Shown: in pieces, positions 47,769-57,736 of the stretch
How positions within the stretch are numbered: the stretch's first letter is position 1
Layout: the number at the start of each line of letters is the position of its first letter
From: an uncultured Prevotellaceae bacterium
Lineage (GTDB): Bacteria; Bacteroidota; Bacteroidia; Bacteroidales; Bacteroidaceae
NCBI GenBank assembly: GCA_947307015.1
Contig: CAMZHV010000008.1
Location: forward strand, 1-64,000
Direction of reading: 5' to 3'
Length of the DNA stretch: 64,000 bases
Position numbers and translations under genes: made by a program
Notes under the pieces: model-generated
Seen by the model: the letters and a program-made list of their open reading frames with translations, nothing else
Told to the model about the DNA's origin: nothing
Database searches by the model: none

Positions 47769-48156
47769 ATTAATATCAATTTTAATATGTCATCAAATTC
47801 TTTGTTTTCTTTTTTTACACGAATGTCCATAAATGGGTACATTAATCTGTCATAAATAATTCATGGACAATTATATGGAACCATTCGTGGCTATTAGTGT
47901 GAAAAAGGGAATACTTGGATGTTCAATATTGTTTCTTGTTTTCGCCCGCAAAGTTACACATTATTTCAATACGCCCGCATAAAAATCCCCGATTTGTTGA
48001 TGCCTATAGAAACGAATTGCCATAATTCACATAATTTCATCCGGAAAGGGCAGGAGTTGGGCTGAAAGGGGTGATTTGTACGGATTATCATGATTATTTT
48101 CTGACTTTATTTGGTCAGGTCAAGAAATTGCTGTATCTTCGCGGCCGAATTTCAGC

Positions 48157-48228
48157 GGCCCTGTAGTTCAACGGATAGAATAGAGGTTTCCTAAACCTTA
48201 GATAGGGGTTCGATTCCCCTCGGGGCTA
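48157..48228 (+). tRNA. tRNA-Arg (anticodon CCT)
   Basis: GGCCCTG...CGGGGCT acceptor pairing, anticodon stem GAGGT/ACCTT with loop TTCCTAA, T-arm AGGGGTTCGATTCCCCT. Confidence 0.92.
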
Positions 48229-48354
48229 CTTCGCTGTGTCCCTGCAAAGCCTTTTTGTGAGTGCGTTGCAGGGATTTTGTGTGCAATAGGCAGATTTTTC
48301 GAGGTTAAGGATGAAAAAAGTGGTGAAAATTTTGCATATATCGTTATTTTGCAG

Positions 48355-48362
48355 TACTTTTG
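48355..48362 (+). promoter_or_regulatory. -7 box TACTTTTG upstream of rimP-nusA-infB
   Basis: TAnnTTTG match ~100 bp before rimP. Confidence 0.55.
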
Positions 48363-48462
48363 CAGCGCAAAACAGATGAAGCGAGGGGCCGCAGGGTTCT
48401 TCGCTTCACTCTTAAAACTGATGGCCTAACAAAAAACATATAGAAAAAGACAATCAACGACA

Positions 48463-48930
48463 ATGATTGACGCAAGCAAAGTGAAAGCATTGGTTGAGCA
48501 ATGGCTCGACGGTAAAGAGTATTTTCTGACAGACCTCACGGTGACACCCGATGACTGCATCACCGTGGAGATAGACCAGGCAGACGGCGTATGGATTGAG
48601 GACTGCGTGCAGCTCTCGCGCTACATCGAGGATCACCTCTCGCGTGACGAGGAGGACTACGAGCTCGAAGTGGGCAGCGCCGGCCTTGGACAGCCCTTCA
48701 AGGTGCTGCGACAGTGGCAGAACCACATCGACAAGCCCGTGGAGATTATCACCACCGACAGCCGAAAGCTCAAGGGCACGCTCCGTGCAGCAGATGCAGA
48801 CAGCGTCACGCTCGCTGTCCGTCAGAAGGTGCAGGTCGAAGGCAAGAAACGCCCCGTCATGCAGGATGTAGACATCACCCTGCCGATGAGCGAGGTGAAG
48901 AGCGGCCGCTACATCATAGACTTCAAATAA
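48463..48930 (+). CDS. rimP: Ribosome maturation factor RimP
   Basis: DCVQLSRYIEDHLSRDEEDYELEVGSAGLGQPFKVLRQWQNHIDKPVEI; upstream of nusA. Confidence 0.9.
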   Translation: MIDASKVKALVEQWLDGKEYFLTDLTVTPDDCITVEIDQADGVWIEDCVQLSRYIEDHLSRDEEDYELEVGSAGLGQPFKVLRQWQNHIDKPVEIITTDSRKLKGTLRAADADSVTLAVRQKVQVEGKKRPVMQDVDITLPMSEVKSGRYIIDFK

Positions 48931-48945
48931 CAAAAACATACATAC

Positions 48946-50235
48946 ATGGCAAAGAAACAAAACAACGCACTCATTGACACTTTCCAAGAGTTCAAAGAGA
49001 CCAAAAACATTGATCGCGCCACACTTGTGAGCGTGCTCGAAGAGAGCTTCCGTAACGTCATCGCCAAGATGAAAGGTACTGACGAAAACTATGACGTCAT
49101 CGTGAATCCCGATAAGGGCGATTTCGAGATTTACCAAAATCGTACCGTGGTGCCTGATGACGAAGTCACTGACCCTAATATGCAGATCGGTTTGAGCGAA
49201 GCTCGCCAGATTGCTGACGACTACGAGATTGGTGAGGACGTGTCGGAACCTGTGGATTTCTCGAAATTCGGTCGCCGTGCTATCTTGACGCTGCGCCAGA
49301 CCCTTGCCTCGCGTATCTTGGAGCTGGAGCATGACGCATTATACAATAAATATAAGGAGATGGTGGGTGATGTTATCTCGGCTGAGGTTTATCAGGTGTG
49401 GCACAAAGAAGTGCTGTTGCTGGACGAGGAGGGCAACGAGCTGTTGCTTCCCAAGAATGAGCAGATTCCTGGTGACTTCTTCCGCAAGGGCGAGCCTGCC
49501 CGTGCTGTCGTAGCTCGCGTGGACAATTCCACGGGCAACCCGAAAATCATCCTCTCGCGCACCAGCCCTGTCTTCTTGCAGCGACTCCTCGAGGCCGAGG
49601 TACCTGAGATTGCTGAAGGCATCATCTCCATCCGTAAAATTGCCCGTGTGCCGGGCGAACGTGCCAAGATTGCCGTTGAGAGCTTCGATGACCGCGTGGA
49701 TCCCGTGGGAGCCTGCGTCGGCGTACGCGGCAGCCGTGTTCATGGCATCGTTCGTGAGTTGAAGGGTGAGAACTTGGACGTGATCCAGTGGACTAACAAT
49801 CCGCAGCTGCTTATCGCACGTGCTTTGGGTCCCGCTGAGATCAATAGCATTAATCTCGATCAGGAGTCCAAGCACTGTGAGGTTTACCTCGATCCCGATC
49901 AGGTCAGTTTGGCTATCGGTAAGGGCGGTTTGAACATCCGTCTGGCTTCGATGCTTACCGACACCGTCATTGATGTCTATCGCGAATTGCCAGAAGGTGA
50001 AGAGGAGGATCTCGAGGATGATATCCACCTTGACGACTTCAAGGACGAAATCGACGAGTGGGTCATCGAAGAGTTGAAGAAGAACGGCTGGACTACAGCG
50101 CGCTCCGTACTCGAAGCTCCCCGCGAGATGCTTATCAAGAATGCCGACCTTGAAGAAGAAACCGTTGACGAAGTGCTCAATATCCTACGACAGGAATTCC
50201 CCGAAGATGAGGAAGATCAGGAAAGTGAAAAATGA
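48946..50235 (+). CDS. nusA: Transcription termination/antitermination factor NusA
   Basis: S1/KH signatures: GACVGVRGSRVHGIVRELKGENLDVIQWTNNPQLLIARALGPAEI; LAIGKGGLNIRLASMLT. Confidence 0.95.
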   Translation: MAKKQNNALIDTFQEFKETKNIDRATLVSVLEESFRNVIAKMKGTDENYDVIVNPDKGDFEIYQNRTVVPDDEVTDPNMQIGLSEARQIADDYEIGEDVSEPVDFSKFGRRAILTLRQTLASRILELEHDALYNKYKEMVGDVISAEVYQVWHKEVLLLDEEGNELLLPKNEQIPGDFFRKGEPARAVVARVDNSTGNPKIILSRTSPVFLQRLLEAEVPEIAEGIISIRKIARVPGERAKIAVESFDDRVDPVGACVGVRGSRVHGIVRELKGENLDVIQWTNNPQLLIARALGPAEINSINLDQESKHCEVYLDPDQVSLAIGKGGLNIRLASMLTDTVIDVYRELPEGEEEDLEDDIHLDDFKDEIDEWVIEELKKNGWTTARSVLEAPREMLIKNADLEEETVDEVLNILRQEFPEDEEDQESEK

Positions 50236-50263
50236 AAGAACGAAAAGTGAAAAATAAATATTT

Positions 50264-53158
50264 ATGCCCATAAGAATCAATAAAGTCACAAAAGAATGTA
50301 GCATTGGCTTGCAGACACTTGTTGCCTTCCTGAACAAGAAAGGTTATACTGACGTGGAGGCCAACCCCAATGCGACGATCACAGACGAACAATACGCGCT
50401 TGTGCAGGCGGAATTCAATAAGGATAAAGGCCTGCTGGCTCAGGCGCAGAAGATTTCTACGGCACGCAAAACAAAGGAGAAGAAGGAGACTATTGTGCTT
50501 ACCGAGGATGATGAGGCGCTGCCGCTGACCGAGGTTAAGAAGCCCAAGTTCGTGGGACATATCAACTTGGACAGCAAAGGCAACCCTGTCACGATGCCCG
50601 CAACAAAGCCTTCAACATCCTCATCATCACAGTCCGCAGAGAAGCCTGCCGAGAAAAAGCAAGAAGCAGCACCGGCGAAGAAAGAGCAACCCGTGGCAAC
50701 GGAGGTTAAGGAGGAAAAAACGACTCCAGCTGAACCTTCGTCCGTTAAGCAGCCAGCCGAGACACAACCAGCCGAACAGCCAGTGGCACAACAAGCTGCT
50801 GAGCCGACACCTGCTGAGGCACAGCCTGCAGATCAGAATTCTAAGTCTTCGTCAACGCCTTCCAAGAAGAAAAAAGGCGTAGAATTAGAGGAAGTAGATG
50901 GTGTCTATCGTGTCAAGGGTCCCACAGAGCCTCCTCTCACGCTGAACATCAAAGGTCATATTGATCTTGACTCGCTCAACCAGAGCACACGCCCCCCTCG
51001 TTCCAAGAAGCGCAAGAAGGGTGGTAGTGCTACGGGAACAGCCCAGGGCACAAGTGAGGGCCGTCGTGGCAAGAAGAAGGAACGCGTGGACATCAATGCC
51101 GAAGCAGCCAAGCAGCAGAATCAGGGTGGTGGTCAGCCCAAGAAGAACAAGGGCGGCAACCAGCAGCCGCAGCAGAACCAGCAGAACAAAGGCGAAGGCA
51201 AGCGCCGCAAGAAAAACCAGCCTAAGGAGCCTATCATCACGCCCGAGCAGAGCGATGAAGAGGTCGCCAAGCAGGTTCGTGAGACGCTGGCGCGCCTTAC
51301 CGCTGGCAAGAATAAGGCGCTCGGTAAGGGTGCCAAGTACCGCCGCGAGAAGCGCGAGAATATCCGCGCCGGCATGGAGGCTGAGTTGGAGCAGCTGGAA
51401 CAGGAGTCTAAGATTCTGAAGCTCACGGAGTTTGTGACGGCCAACGAGCTGGCCTCGATGATGAACGTCCCCGTGACGCAGGTCATCGGCACTTGCATGA
51501 GCCTCGGCGTTATGGTCAGCATCAATCAGCGCATGGACAAGGAAACCATCGATCTCGTAGCCGACGAATTTGGTTTCCAGACCGAATATGTCAGTGCCGA
51601 CGTCAGCGAAGCCGTGCATGAGGAAGCCGACGACGAAGCAGATCTCGTGCCCCGCGCACCTATCGTTACCGTCATGGGTCATGTCGACCACGGTAAAACC
51701 TCACTCCTCGACTATATTCGCAAGACTAACGTCATTGCTGGTGAGGCGGGCGGTATCACGCAGCACATCGGTGCCTACAACGTGAAGCTCGACGACGGTC
51801 GCCACATCACCTTCCTTGACACCCCTGGTCACGAGGCCTTTACCGCCATGCGTGCCCGTGGTGCCCAGGTGACGGACATCGCTATCATCATCATCGCTGC
51901 AGACGACGATATCATGCCGCAGACGAAGGAAGCCATCAACCACGCTGTGGCTGCTGGTGTACCCATCGTCTTTGCCATCAACAAGATAGACAAACCTGCC
52001 GCCAACCCCGAGAAGATCAAGGAACATCTCGCACAGATGAACTTCCTCGTCGAGGACTGGGGAGGCAAGTACCAGAGTCAGGACATCAGTGCCAAGAAAG
52101 GAATGGGTGTGCCCGAGCTCATGGAAAAGGTGCTGCTCGAAGCCGAGATGCTTGACCTCAAGGCCAATCCCAACCGCAAGGCTACGGGTTCCATCATCGA
52201 GTCGTCGCTGGACAAGGGCCGTGGCTACGTAGCCACCGTGCTCTGTTCTAACGGTACGCTGAAGATGGGTGATATTCTGCTGGCTGGCACCAACTACGGC
52301 CGCATCAAGGCTATGTTCAACGAACGTGGACAGCGCATCAAGGAGATTGGTCCTTCTGAGGCTGCCACCGTGCTCGGCTTGAACGGTGCTCCGCAGGCTG
52401 GCGACACATTCCATGTCATGGACAGCGACCAGGAAGCCCGCGAGATTGCCTCCAAGCGCGAGCAGTTACAGCGCGAACAGGGCATCCGCACTCAGCACCA
52501 CCTCACGCTCGATGAGATTGGTCGCCGCATTGAACAGGGCGGTTTCCAGGAGTTGAACGTTATCGTCAAGGGCGACGTGGACGGCTCCATCGAAGCCCTC
52601 AGCGACTCGCTCATCAAGCTCTCTACCGAGAAGATTGCCGTCAATGTCATCCACAAGGCAGTGGGACAGATTTCCGAGAATGATGTCTCGCTGGCCGCAG
52701 CTTCCGATGCCATCATCGTGGCCTTCCAGGTTCGCCCCTCCGCGCAGGCTCGCAAGGCTGCCGACCAGCAGGGCGTCGAGATCCGCACGTACAGCATCAT
52801 CTACGATGCTATCGAGGAGGTCAAGGAAGCCATGGAAGGTATGCTCGCACCCGAAGTCAAGGAAGAGGTCACGGCACAGCTCGAAGTGCGTCAGGTATTC
52901 CACATCTCCAAGGTCGGTACGGTGGCTGGTGCATACGTTATGGATGGCAAAGTCAGCCGCAGCAACAAGGCTCGCATCATCCGTGACGGTATCGTCATCC
53001 ATACGGGTGCCATTGATGCCCTCAAACGTTTCAAAGATGACGTGAAGGAAGTCTCGACTAATTTTGAGTGTGGTATCTCGCTCGTCAACTACAGTGACAT
53101 CCGCGAAGGCGACACCATCGAAACCTTCCAAGAGATTGAAGTTAAGGCTAAACTGTAA
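50264..53158 (+). CDS. infB: Translation initiation factor IF-2
   Basis: [54 protein letters not shown]. Confidence 0.97.
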   Translation: MPIRINKVTKECSIGLQTLVAFLNKKGYTDVEANPNATITDEQYALVQAEFNKDKGLLAQAQKISTARKTKEKKETIVLTEDDEALPLTEVKKPKFVGHINLDSKGNPVTMPATKPSTSSSSQSAEKPAEKKQEAAPAKKEQPVATEVKEEKTTPAEPSSVKQPAETQPAEQPVAQQAAEPTPAEAQPADQNSKSSSTPSKKKKGVELEEVDGVYRVKGPTEPPLTLNIKGHIDLDSLNQSTRPPRSKKRKKGGSATGTAQGTSEGRRGKKKERVDINAEAAKQQNQGGGQPKKNKGGNQQPQQNQQNKGEGKRRKKNQPKEPIITPEQSDEEVAKQVRETLARLTAGKNKALGKGAKYRREKRENIRAGMEAELEQLEQESKILKLTEFVTANELASMMNVPVTQVIGTCMSLGVMVSINQRMDKETIDLVADEFGFQTEYVSADVSEAVHEEADDEADLVPRAPIVTVMGHVDHGKTSLLDYIRKTNVIAGEAGGITQHIGAYNVKLDDGRHITFLDTPGHEAFTAMRARGAQVTDIAIIIIAADDDIMPQTKEAINHAVAAGVPIVFAINKIDKPAANPEKIKEHLAQMNFLVEDWGGKYQSQDISAKKGMGVPELMEKVLLEAEMLDLKANPNRKATGSIIESSLDKGRGYVATVLCSNGTLKMGDILLAGTNYGRIKAMFNERGQRIKEIGPSEAATVLGLNGAPQAGDTFHVMDSDQEAREIASKREQLQREQGIRTQHHLTLDEIGRRIEQGGFQELNVIVKGDVDGSIEALSDSLIKLSTEKIAVNVIHKAVGQISENDVSLAAASDAIIVAFQVRPSAQARKAADQQGVEIRTYSIIYDAIEEVKEAMEGMLAPEVKEEVTAQLEVRQVFHISKVGTVAGAYVMDGKVSRSNKARIIRDGIVIHTGAIDALKRFKDDVKEVSTNFECGISLVNYSDIREGDTIETFQEIEVKAKL

Positions 53159-53661
53159 TGAACGGTTTCGACATTCTCTTCCTTATCGTGCTTGCCTTGG
53201 GTGCGTGGAAAGGGTGGAGTGGGGGCTTCCTCAGGGAAGTCCTCGCGCTCATTGGGGTCTTCCTGGGCCTCTTTGTGGCCTACAAGCTTTATGAGCAAGT
53301 GGGTTTCCACATCGCACCTTATATCAATGTTAAGCCCACCTATGCCAACATCATCGCCTTCGCCCTCATTTTCATCGGTGTGCCGGTGCTGCTGGGTTGG
53401 TTGGCTTCTTTGTTGACGAAGTTCATGGAGTGGGCGGGGCTGGAGAGTGTCAACCGTCTTGGCGGTGTTATTGTCTGTGTCGTCAAATACGCAGTCATTC
53501 TTGGAGCGGTTTGCAATGTTCTTTCTATCACTCATTTGGTCACGGAAGAAGCGGAGAACAACTCCATCCTATTCAAGCCCTTGAAGCAGACAACGTCCGT
53601 GGCCTTTGAACTTGCCAAGAAACAGTGGAAAGGAGCCACAGAAATGAAATGCGATGACTGA
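53158..53661 (+). CDS. CvpA family membrane protein
   Basis: [44 protein letters not shown]. Confidence 0.85.
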   Translation: MNGFDILFLIVLALGAWKGWSGGFLREVLALIGVFLGLFVAYKLYEQVGFHIAPYINVKPTYANIIAFALIFIGVPVLLGWLASLLTKFMEWAGLESVNRLGGVIVCVVKYAVILGAVCNVLSITHLVTEEAENNSILFKPLKQTTSVAFELAKKQWKGATEMKCDD

Positions 53662-55108
53662 ACAGAAGAATGCCTTTGTCCGTTCCGTGGCTGATAAAGC
53701 CTATGAGTACGGCTTCACGACCGATGTGGAGACGGAGGTCATCGAGCGCGGACTCAACGAGGACACCGTGCGGCTCATCTCTGAGAAGAAAGGCGAGCCG
53801 GACTGGCTTCTGGACTTCCGCCTCAAAGCCTTCCGCTACTGGCAGACGCAGCAGCAACCCTCGTGGGGTCACCTCACGATGCCCGACATCGACTATCAGG
53901 CTATCTCCTACTATGCCGACCCGACAAAGAGAAAAGCCCCCCTTGGGGGGCCACAGGGGGCTATTGATCCTGAGCTCATGAAGACCTTTGACAAGCTTGG
54001 CATACCCCTCGAAGAGCGCCTCGCTCTCAGCGGCACAGCTGTCGATGCCGTCATGGATTCCGTCTCCGTGAAGACCACCTTTCGCGAGCGTTTGGCCCAG
54101 CAGGGCATCATTTTCTGTTCCATCAGCGAGGCCGTGAAGACGCATCCCGACCTTGTCCGCAAATATCTCGGCACCGTAGTACCTTATCGCGACAACTTTT
54201 TTGCTGCCCTGAACAGCGCTGTGTTCTCCGACGGCTCCTTTGTCTATATTCCCAAGGGCGTGCGCTGTCCCATGGAGCTCAGCACCTATTTCCGCATCAA
54301 CGCCCAAGGCACGGGGCAGTTTGAGCGTACGCTCATCGTAGCCGACGAGGACGCATACGTCAGCTACCTTGAAGGCTGCACGGCGCCCATGCGCGACGAG
54401 AACCAACTTCATGCTGCCATCGTGGAGATCGTGGTTGAGAACCGCGCCGAGGTCAAGTATTCTACCGTGCAGAACTGGTATCCTGGCGACAAGGACGGCA
54501 AGGGTGGTGTGTTGAACCTCGTCACCAAGCGCGGACTCTTGCGTGGCGTCAACTCCAAGCTCTCGTGGACTCAGGTGGAGACCGGTTCTGCCATCACCTG
54601 GAAATATCCCTCCTGTGTGCTGGCGGGCGAAGGGTCGCAGGCCGAATTCTACAGCGTTGCCGTGACCAACAACTTTCAGCAGGCTGACACAGGCACCAAG
54701 ATGGTGCATCTCGCACCTCGCACCAGTTCCACCATCATCTCCAAGGGCATCAGCGCCGGACGTTCGCAGAACTCCTATCGCGGTCTTGTGCGCATCGCCA
54801 AGCGAGCCGAGAAAGCCCGCAACTACAGCTCGTGCGACAGCCTTCTTCTCTCTTCGACCTGTGGTGCCCACACTTTCCCCTACATGGATGTGCAGAACCC
54901 CTCTGCCGTCGTGGAGCACGAAGCCACGACCTCCAAGATCTCCGAGGACCAGCTTTTCTATTGCCAGCAGCGCGGCATACCTCAAGAAGAAGCCGTTGGC
55001 TTGATCGTCAACGGCTATGCAAAGGATGTCCTCAATAAGCTCCCCATGGAGTTCGCCGTTGAGGCACAGAAGCTCCTCAGCGTCTCTCTCGAAGGGACGG
55101 TGGGATAG
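53654..55108 (+). CDS. sufB: Fe-S cluster assembly protein SufB
   Basis: [87 protein letters not shown]. Confidence 0.95.
   Translation: MTEQKNAFVRSVADKAYEYGFTTDVETEVIERGLNEDTVRLISEKKGEPDWLLDFRLKAFRYWQTQQQPSWGHLTMPDIDYQAISYYADPTKRKAPLGGPQGAIDPELMKTFDKLGIPLEERLALSGTAVDAVMDSVSVKTTFRERLAQQGIIFCSISEAVKTHPDLVRKYLGTVVPYRDNFFAALNSAVFSDGSFVYIPKGVRCPMELSTYFRINAQGTGQFERTLIVADEDAYVSYLEGCTAPMRDENQLHAAIVEIVVENRAEVKYSTVQNWYPGDKDGKGGVLNLVTKRGLLRGVNSKLSWTQVETGSAITWKYPSCVLAGEGSQAEFYSVAVTNNFQQADTGTKMVHLAPRTSSTIISKGISAGRSQNSYRGLVRIAKRAEKARNYSSCDSLLLSSTCGAHTFPYMDVQNPSAVVEHEATTSKISEDQLFYCQQRGIPQEEAVGLIVNGYAKDVLNKLPMEFAVEAQKLLSVSLEGTVG
53935..53966. repeat. GC-rich palindromic repeat inside sufB ([11 protein letters not shown])
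   Basis: gccccccttggggggccacagggggctattg; 27/31 identical to 25492-25522. Confidence 0.8.
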
Positions 55109-55110
55109 AC

Positions 55111-55295
55111 AAGTAGGTGTTCATAATTAGTTTACATGATCATTCGTTGGTGCGTTTCAAGTCTTTTAGCTTCTCTTTGGTGCATATTTTCCTCTTATCC
55201 TCAGTCACATAGCCCGCTATGCTCCTTCGGCTAAAAGAAAAATCTGCATCCAAATAGAAACTAAAATACATAAAACTAATTATAAATACCTACTT
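55111..55295. mobile_element. 185-bp MITE-like long imperfect palindrome with 23-bp terminal inverted repeats
   Basis: Left AAGTAGGTGTTCATAATTAGTTT vs reverse complement of right AAGTAGGTATTTATAATTAGTTT (21/23); internal arms also pair around catag-cccg-ctatg. Confidence 0.65.
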
Positions 55296-55296
55296 A

Positions 55297-57129
55297 TTAC
55301 AGTTGCTGCATCTCATGTAGATGCTTGTAGTAGCCACCGAGCTGGATGAGCTCTTCGTGTGTGCCGCGTTCAACAATGCGCCCCTCATGTAGCACGCAGA
55401 TCTCGTCGGCGTTCTTGATGGTGGAGAGGCGGTGAGCGATGGCGATGGTGGTGCGCTTCTTCATAAGTCGTTCCAACGCTTCTTGTACAAGGCGCTCGCT
55501 CTCGGTGTCGAGAGCACTTGTGGCTTCGTCAAGGATGAGAATGGGCGGGTTCTTGAGTATGGCACGGGCAATAGAGATGCGCTGACGCTGACCGCCGCTC
55601 AGACGGCAGCCGCGGTCGCCGACGTATGTGTCGTAGCCGTGCTCGCTCTGTAGTATGAACTCATGGGCATTGGCAATTTTTGCTGCCTCGACGACCTGTT
55701 CCATCGTAGCGTTCTCAACACCGAAAGCAATGTTGTTGAAGAAAGTATCGTTGAAGAGAATGGCTTCCTGATTGACATTCCCAATGAGGGCGCGCAAATC
55801 ATGCAAACGGAAATCCTTAACATTGACATCATCAATGAGGATCTCGCCGCCGGTGACATCATGATAGCGCGGTATGAGGTCTACGAGCGTGCTTTTTCCT
55901 GAGCCCGACTGGCCTACGAGGGCAATGGTCTTGCCCTTGGGCACTGTGAGATTGATGCCATGGATAACCTCCTGCGGATTGTTGGGGTAGGAGAAGTGTA
56001 CATCTTTGAATGTGATGCCCTTCTCAATACCAGTGATGGGTGCGGGATGTTCGGGATCACGGATGGGATTCTCTATATTCAAGATCTTATCGATGCGCTC
56101 CATAGATGCCAAGCCTTTGGGAATCAGATAGGTTGTCTTCGCAAACTCCTTCAGCGGGTCAAGGGTGCTGTATAGGATGATCATGTAGAAGATGAACGTT
56201 GGTGCGTCAATAGGTGAATTGTCACCAAAGATGAGCGTGCCACCGAACCACAATACTAACACGATGACACATGTACCGAGGAACTCGCTTACGGGGTGAG
56301 CCAAGGCCTGACGGATGGCCACGCGGTTGCTGGCATCGCGAAACTCATTGTTGACGCGGCGGAAGCGGGAAAGCATTTTGTGCTCGGCAATGAAAGCCTT
56401 GATGATACGCAGCCCACTGAGCATCTCATCGAGCTGACTCATTGTCTCGCTCCACTTCGACTGTGCATAGAGACTCTTAGCTTTGAGCTTACGACCTATG
56501 GCTCCCATGAGCCAGATGAGGCCTGGCATGACGAGCACCGTGAACAGCGTCAGTTCCCACGATACGAAGATAAGGGTGGAGAAGTAAAAGACGATGAGAA
56601 TGGGATCCTTGATCAGCATATTCAACGACGACGTGATAGAGGTCTCCACCTCGGTAACATCGCCACTCATGCGAGCGATGATATCACCGCGCCGCTCGTA
56701 GTTCACGAATGCCAAAGGTAAGTGCAACACTTTGTCGAAGACCATAATGCGAATGTCACGAACGATGCCAGTGCGCAGAGGTACCATCACCGCTGTTGCG
56801 ATGAAATAGCTGGCGGTCTTGAAGAAAGTGGCGACACACAGTGCAACGCCAATGAGCAGTAGGGTGTCACGATGACCGTATTGCTCAATGAGCACTGATG
56901 TGTAGTAGTACAGGTTGTTGACAGTGATATCTTTGATGCCGTCTAACTGCCACGGACGAAATGTATAGGCGTTTGTGTCCATGCCAAAGAGCATCTGTAG
57001 CATGGGAATGACGCTCATGAACGAAAAGACGTTGAGCACCGCCGACAGTAAGTTGGCGAACACGGAGCCAATCATATAGCCTTTGTAGGGCAAGGCGAAA
57101 CGGCGCAGTACTTTCAGGAATTCTTTCAT
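55297..57129 (-). CDS. MsbA-like ABC transporter (fused permease/ATPase)
   Basis: ALVGQSGSGKSTLVDLIPRYHD; RGCRLSGGQRQRISIARAILKNPPILILDEATSALDTESE. Confidence 0.93.
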   Translation of the reverse strand: MKEFLKVLRRFALPYKGYMIGSVFANLLSAVLNVFSFMSVIPMLQMLFGMDTNAYTFRPWQLDGIKDITVNNLYYYTSVLIEQYGHRDTLLLIGVALCVATFFKTASYFIATAVMVPLRTGIVRDIRIMVFDKVLHLPLAFVNYERRGDIIARMSGDVTEVETSITSSLNMLIKDPILIVFYFSTLIFVSWELTLFTVLVMPGLIWLMGAIGRKLKAKSLYAQSKWSETMSQLDEMLSGLRIIKAFIAEHKMLSRFRRVNNEFRDASNRVAIRQALAHPVSEFLGTCVIVLVLWFGGTLIFGDNSPIDAPTFIFYMIILYSTLDPLKEFAKTTYLIPKGLASMERIDKILNIENPIRDPEHPAPITGIEKGITFKDVHFSYPNNPQEVIHGINLTVPKGKTIALVGQSGSGKSTLVDLIPRYHDVTGGEILIDDVNVKDFRLHDLRALIGNVNQEAILFNDTFFNNIAFGVENATMEQVVEAAKIANAHEFILQSEHGYDTYVGDRGCRLSGGQRQRISIARAILKNPPILILDEATSALDTESERLVQEALERLMKKRTTIAIAHRLSTIKNADEICVLHEGRIVERGTHEELIQLGGYYKHLHEMQQL

Positions 57130-57138
57130 TATATCTCG

Positions 57139-57612
57139 TTATTTACGTCCGAAATCAGCAGGAATCTCGCCCCAGTTGTCCGTGTCCCACTTGATAAGTG
57201 GATAGGGTGTGCCGTTCTGTTGCAGCCATCGCTCGGCGCGTGCCACAAGTTCGAGCAGGGGCTGATTCTCTGGCGTTGGTGCCAGCGTAGTCTTAGCCTT
57301 ACGTTTCTGCACCCAGATGATGGCTGTGCGCGAGTCGCTATAGACGGGCATCGACAACCCTTTCTGCTTCAGCAGCGCCATGGCGTGTACGATGGCCAGA
57401 AATTCACCGATGTTATTGGTGCCGTGCACAGGACCGTAGTGGAAGATCTGTTTGCCCGAGGGTAGATGCACGCCTCGGTATTCCATAGGACCAGGGTTAC
57501 CGGAGCAGGCCGCATCAACACATAGGGCCTGAGCCGAAGACCCTACAGACTCTCCCCCCGCCCTTCCTGTTAGGGAGGGAGCAATTACTTGTGCTATTGG
57601 TTGATCAGCCAT
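57139..57612 (-). CDS. RNase HI-like protein
   Basis: LCVDAACSGNPGPMEYRGV; NNIGEFLAIVHAMALLKQKG; YSDSRTAIIWVQKRKAKT. Confidence 0.85.
   Translation of the reverse strand: MADQPIAQVIAPSLTGRAGGESVGSSAQALCVDAACSGNPGPMEYRGVHLPSGKQIFHYGPVHGTNNIGEFLAIVHAMALLKQKGLSMPVYSDSRTAIIWVQKRKAKTTLAPTPENQPLLELVARAERWLQQNGTPYPLIKWDTDNWGEIPADFGRK
57547..57597. repeat. GC-rich palindromic repeat copy in the RNase HI-like N-terminus (AQVIAPSLTGRAGGESVGSS)
   Basis: agactctccccccgcccttcctgttagggagggagcaattacttgtgcta. Confidence 0.85.
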
Positions 57613-57736
57613 AAATTACTCACAATTCTTTAAATCTTGAAAGTGACCGCTCCCTCCCTCTCGCCAAGCGAGGCCCTCTCCCCAACAGGGAGAGCGGGGA
57701 GAGAGTCCCGGGCGGGGGGAGAGTCTGGGAGCCTTT

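Noticed and set aside
49339-50028. 229-aa minus-strand ORF opposite nusA (also ORFs opposite infB)
   Set aside because: Antisense shadows of essential genes.
53573-54985. 470-aa minus-strand ORF opposite sufB
   Set aside because: Antisense shadow of a high-confidence conserved gene; no recognisable family and no independent promoter evidence.
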